Positions 55,427 through 64,000 of a stretch of DNA of 64,000 bases are shown piece after piece (positions within the stretch are counted from its first letter, which is position 1; each line of letters starts with the position of its first letter). Where the stretch lies: positions 1,178,001-1,242,000 of the forward strand of contig NZ_AP026070.1 in NCBI RefSeq assembly GCF_024363255.1, read 5' to 3'. The translations under genes and the position numbers were made by a program. Under the pieces are notes generated by a model. That model saw nothing but the letters and a program-made list of their open reading frames with translations, had not been told where the DNA came from and made no database searches. This DNA comes from Shewanella sp. NFH-SH190041. GTDB lineage: Bacteria > Pseudomonadota > Gammaproteobacteria > Enterobacterales > Shewanellaceae.

Positions 55427-55813
55427 TTATTGACTCATTTCCTGCAGGTGAATATTCAGGGCGTCGACGGAAATACGGATTTCTATCACGGATAGCACCA
55501 GAGAATAGAGCAGCAGTAACAGGCTGAGCGCAAAAATCCCTGAACCGGTCTTATTGAAGCCAAGATAAATTAGAATCATACACAACACACATAGGGCAAA
55601 GCTGATAACCCCCGCCTCCTGCATACGGCGAATAATGCTAATCCGCTGCCGCAGGTTTTTAATCTGCGCCTGTTTAATCGGACGAGTGTCACTGCTTAAA
55701 TTGCGGATTAATGCGGCCAGAGCAAAAAAACGGTTGGTATAAGCCAGCAACAAAAGAGAAATGGCCGGAAATAGCAATGCCGGAGTGGTTAAAGAGATGG
55801 TTTGTTCAAACAC
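55427..55813 (-). CDS. DUF2721 family membrane protein
   Basis: A 128-residue membrane protein of the DUF2721 family: TM1 about 10-30, a basic amphipathic middle (AQIKNLRQRISIIRRMQEAG) and two closely spaced helices (about 68-90, 95-112). Function is unknown. It lies between the CbiB-like gene and the NTF2-like gene on one strand, all probably cotranscribed (gaps of 22 and about 90 bases). Confidence 0.8.
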   Translation of the reverse strand: MFEQTISLTTPALLFPAISLLLLAYTNRFFALAALIRNLSSDTRPIKQAQIKNLRQRISIIRRMQEAGVISFALCVLCMILIYLGFNKTGSGIFALSLLLLLYSLVLSVIEIRISVDALNIHLQEMSQ

Positions 55814-55835
55814 AAGAATATCCTTTGTAATCGAT

Positions 55836-56804
55836 TCAGGGCGCGAAGGTAATTTTAATTAGCGGTAATAGCAAAAGAAAACTGCCACAAATCAGATAGC
55901 CAGTGTGGCATAAGTGCAACATACGGTTGATATCCGCCGTAGTTGGCATCACCGCAGGCCCCGTTTTTGGCCGTTGTAACCTTTGTCTGGCATATTGCAC
56001 AGGTCCACCTAATTCCCGTTGTAACAAACGACTGCCTAATTGCAGTAGGCCTAGGCGATAATGTAAGTCGCGTCTTAGGGCAAAAGGGTGATAGTAGCCT
56101 GATATCGGTCCTTGAAATGCCAACAGGCATTGCCAGATACGGCCGGGAAGCAGCATGAGCAAATTATTCACGCGATGGACGGGCGCGGCAAAATAACGGT
56201 AAGGCGGATAGTCGGTCGGCCAACTGAGAGCCAGTTGATTAATCATACGTACCAAAAGCGCCGCGGCAGGGCCAATCAGGGTATAAAACAGTAAAGGGGC
56301 AATTAAACCAGAGACAGGAATCGTGAGCAGAGATTCTATGGTGGTTTTACTGATCCCGGTAGCTGAGAGCTTATCGGTTTCGGTTAGTGACATGGGGCTG
56401 AGCTGTTGCCGAGCGCGGCTGAGATCCTGCATTTGCATGCTCAGTACTATGTTTCGGCCTCGATGTAAGACCTGCTGGTCGTTAAAGCATAGATACAGCA
56501 TGACCAGATGGAAAAACCAAGGAAATTCTGCCAGCAATGGAATAAAACTGACCACGGCCCAGAAAGGTAAAATCAGGAGCAGCAATGCCAGTATACCGGC
56601 GGTGAGTTGTTGAATTGCGCTGCGTTCAGGGTGGCAAACTTTTACTGCCATACGTTTGGCGAGCCAGCTTAAGCCTTGTAGTGGGTCCCAGTGTTGCGGT
56701 AATGGCGCTAATCGTGCCAGCAACAATGCTAGTAGCACTAAGGCAAAGCCTTCCAGTAGCGGGCCGTCGCGGGTAATAAGCTGATGAAAAAATGCCGCAT
56801 CCAT
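55836..56804 (-). CDS. CbiB/CobD-like membrane protein
   Basis: A 322-residue polytopic protein of the CobD/CbiB family (PF03186), which attaches aminopropanol to cobyric acid in cobalamin synthesis. The family core can be followed: ISKTTIESLLTIPVSGLIAPLLFYTLIGPAAALLVRMINQL matches the conserved SRATVESLAENTVDGVIAPL-type segment (read in pieces), then HRVNNLLMLLPGRI. Several normally invariant polar residues differ, so the enzyme activity is doubtful. No other cobalamin gene is nearby. Confidence 0.7.
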   Translation of the reverse strand: MDAAFFHQLITRDGPLLEGFALVLLALLLARLAPLPQHWDPLQGLSWLAKRMAVKVCHPERSAIQQLTAGILALLLLILPFWAVVSFIPLLAEFPWFFHLVMLYLCFNDQQVLHRGRNIVLSMQMQDLSRARQQLSPMSLTETDKLSATGISKTTIESLLTIPVSGLIAPLLFYTLIGPAAALLVRMINQLALSWPTDYPPYRYFAAPVHRVNNLLMLLPGRIWQCLLAFQGPISGYYHPFALRRDLHYRLGLLQLGSRLLQRELGGPVQYARQRLQRPKTGPAVMPTTADINRMLHLCHTGYLICGSFLLLLPLIKITFAP

Positions 56805-56836
56805 GGGCCAAAGTTCCTATTTGCTCGGGGAAAATC

Positions 56837-56869
56837 TGTACCGCGATGATTTTTAAACATGGCGGTACA
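56837..56869 (-). terminator. Possible terminator of mtnN
   Basis: An 8-bp stem (TGTACCGC with GCGGTACA) with a 17-base loop, 13 bases after mtnN; minus strand continues GATTTTCC. Long loop and short T-tract make it uncertain. Confidence 0.45.
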
Positions 56870-56881
56870 GCAGCGCTGAAC

Positions 56882-57574
56882 TTAGAGTTTAGTCAGCAGA
56901 GCCATCACCATCAGGGCTGAGTGGTGACCGGCTTTAACAATATAGCTGTCAAAATCAACAGGAGAGTCATTGTTGGCATTGTCAGACAACGAGCGGATCA
57001 CCACAAATGGTACGCCAAACTGATGACAGACTTGGGCAATCGCTGCCCCTTCCATTTCACAGGCGGCCATGGTTGGGAAATGCTTCAGCATGACAGCGGT
57101 ACGCTCTGGATCACAGATAAAGCTGTCACCGGTGCAGATAAGCCCTTCTACTGCCTTTACTTCACCCAGATCCGCAATGGCACTGTTCGCTGCTGCAATC
57201 AACTTGGGATCAGCAATAAAAGCAGCTGGTTGTTGTGCCATTTGACCAATCTCATAACCAAACGCGGTGACATCGACATCGTGATGACGTACTTCGCTGG
57301 AAATAACGATATCACCGATGGCCAGGGTATCGACAAAGCCACCCGCACTGCCGGTGTTAATCACCGCATCAGGCTGAAACTTTTCAATCAACAATGTTGT
57401 TGCCACACTGGCGGCCACTTTACCTATACCTGAACGGGTGACAACCACATCTTTGCCATTCAGTTGTCCGCTGACAAATTCAATACCCGCAATGGTTTGT
57501 GTTTCTGGTGATGCCATCGCAGCGATCAGATGGACAACTTCCGGCTCCATGGCGCCGATAATACCGATTTTCAT
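56882..57574 (-). CDS. mtnN: 5'-methylthioadenosine/S-adenosylhomocysteine nucleosidase
   Basis: Cleaves methylthioadenosine and S-adenosylhomocysteine to the free base, clearing by-products of methylation and polyamine synthesis and feeding autoinducer-2 production. The 230 residues start [13 protein letters not shown] (catalytic Glu 12) and contain GSAGGF and the C-terminal [19 protein letters not shown] with the catalytic Asp. Full length and typical. Confidence 0.97.
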   Translation of the reverse strand: MKIGIIGAMEPEVVHLIAAMASPETQTIAGIEFVSGQLNGKDVVVTRSGIGKVAASVATTLLIEKFQPDAVINTGSAGGFVDTLAIGDIVISSEVRHHDVDVTAFGYEIGQMAQQPAAFIADPKLIAAANSAIADLGEVKAVEGLICTGDSFICDPERTAVMLKHFPTMAACEMEGAAIAQVCHQFGVPFVVIRSLSDNANNDSPVDFDSYIVKAGHHSALMVMALLTKL

Positions 57575-57838
57575 GACAGACCTTTGTAAAAGATAAGAAA
57601 GTAAAATTGGCGCTCACTATAGCACAGGCCAGCATGATTGCAGCGGCCGCCCCGGCTGTTTGCCAATAAATCATCCGCCTTTTTTGGGGCGTGCGCGATA
57701 GTAAAGTCGTGGCAGTGGTGATGCGCTCACGCACATCTTTTGTCCTAGTCATTTCTGGGGCAATCGTCAGGATCAAGGAGTGGGGCGGCGGTACTCTTTG
57801 TGATGCATTCCTTGCTTAGCCGCCCGGCTTATAGGGAG

Positions 57839-63758
<5,920 letters not shown>

Positions 63759-63776
63759 TGGACACCTCCCTGACAA

Positions 63777-64000
63777 AATCCCGTCCCTATGGTTCAGAGA
63801 CCATGCTTTGATACCACCTGAGGGAGCCTATTGACGCTTGCTATCGTTAGCGTCCGAGCCCATCAAATTATCCATTGCTCAATAAAACGTCAATTTAAAA
63901 ATGATATTAAGTCATATTTTTTCACTTTTTATATAGATTGTTGGCTGGGTTTTACTAATGGTTTTGATTTTATCTATATGATAAATATAGATTATATTAC
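63777..64000 (-). promoter_or_regulatory. gltBD promoter and leader
   Basis: On the minus strand TTGACG (63888-63893) with TAATTT 17 bases away (63865-63870), or GATAAT at 15 bases, is a candidate sigma-70 promoter. The leader then carries a hairpin GACGCT/AGCGTC (63833-63854) and a small one, ATGGT/ACCAT (near 63790-63805), before the ribosome binding site. No clear Lrp or NtrC site is recognised. Confidence 0.45.

Noticed and set aside
57480..57776. A 98-codon frame on the minus strand overlapping the start of mtnN.
   Set aside because: It overlaps mtnN in another frame, has no good ribosome binding site and no recognisable family; a small upstream protein cannot be excluded.

Overview
The window looks like a chromosomal segment of a Shewanella-type gammaproteobacterium. 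The call rests on gene content and order: rpsU-yqeY-dnaG-rpoD on one strand, tsaD divergent, then plsY, folB, folK, uppP and rlmA, and further on cca, gspAB, hemL, erpA, anmK, tyrS, mtnN and gltBD. PlsY, FolB and the sigma factor also read as Shewanella-like. This is recognition by eye, not the result of a database search.

Positions 1-19250 are mostly accessory or metabolic genes. They include a quinol-type nitric oxide reductase behind a NorR site and a sigma-54 promoter, an SDF-family symporter, a lipoprotein, small conserved proteins (DUF1904, TrmO-like), a PAP2 phosphatase, an EamA transporter, a TonB-dependent receptor behind a Fur-like box, a CPBP protease and a stand-alone alanyl-tRNA editing protein. 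A Tat-exported class V aminotransferase is interrupted by one in-frame TGA. A two-gene unit encodes a periplasmic solute-binding protein and a GGDEF-EAL membrane protein.

Positions 19254-21500 look disturbed. An IS3-family element cuts off an ORF after about 45 codons and lies just beyond the 3' end of a tRNA-Ile2 (CAT) gene. No target duplication is visible, which suggests a deletion beside the element.

Positions 21834-41281 are mainly housekeeping: tpx, an MFS transporter, the macromolecular synthesis operon, tsaD, an unrecognised membrane/coiled-coil/winged-helix protein, phospholipid, folate and undecaprenyl genes, lpp, cca, gspAB and hemL.

Positions 41674-44977 form a ribose-type operon: ribokinase, a GRP-family sugar transporter, and a regulator in which a DeoR-type helix-turn-helix is fused to a complete PfkB kinase domain, with a CRP-like site upstream. 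A gene-poor stretch of about 1.2 kb follows.

Positions 46071-63758 carry a DUF6776-like protein, erpA, DUF2750, a CadC-like regulator with a TolB-type propeller, the cell-wall pair anmK and an M23 peptidase, tyrS, several small envelope proteins, a CbiB-like membrane protein, mtnN and the glutamate synthase genes gltBD. I found no CRISPR array, prophage, rRNA operon or clearly new multi-gene system. The most unusual items are the DeoR-PfkB fusion, the split solute-binding/c-di-GMP module, the TGA-interrupted aminotransferase and the IS-truncated ORF beside the tRNA.
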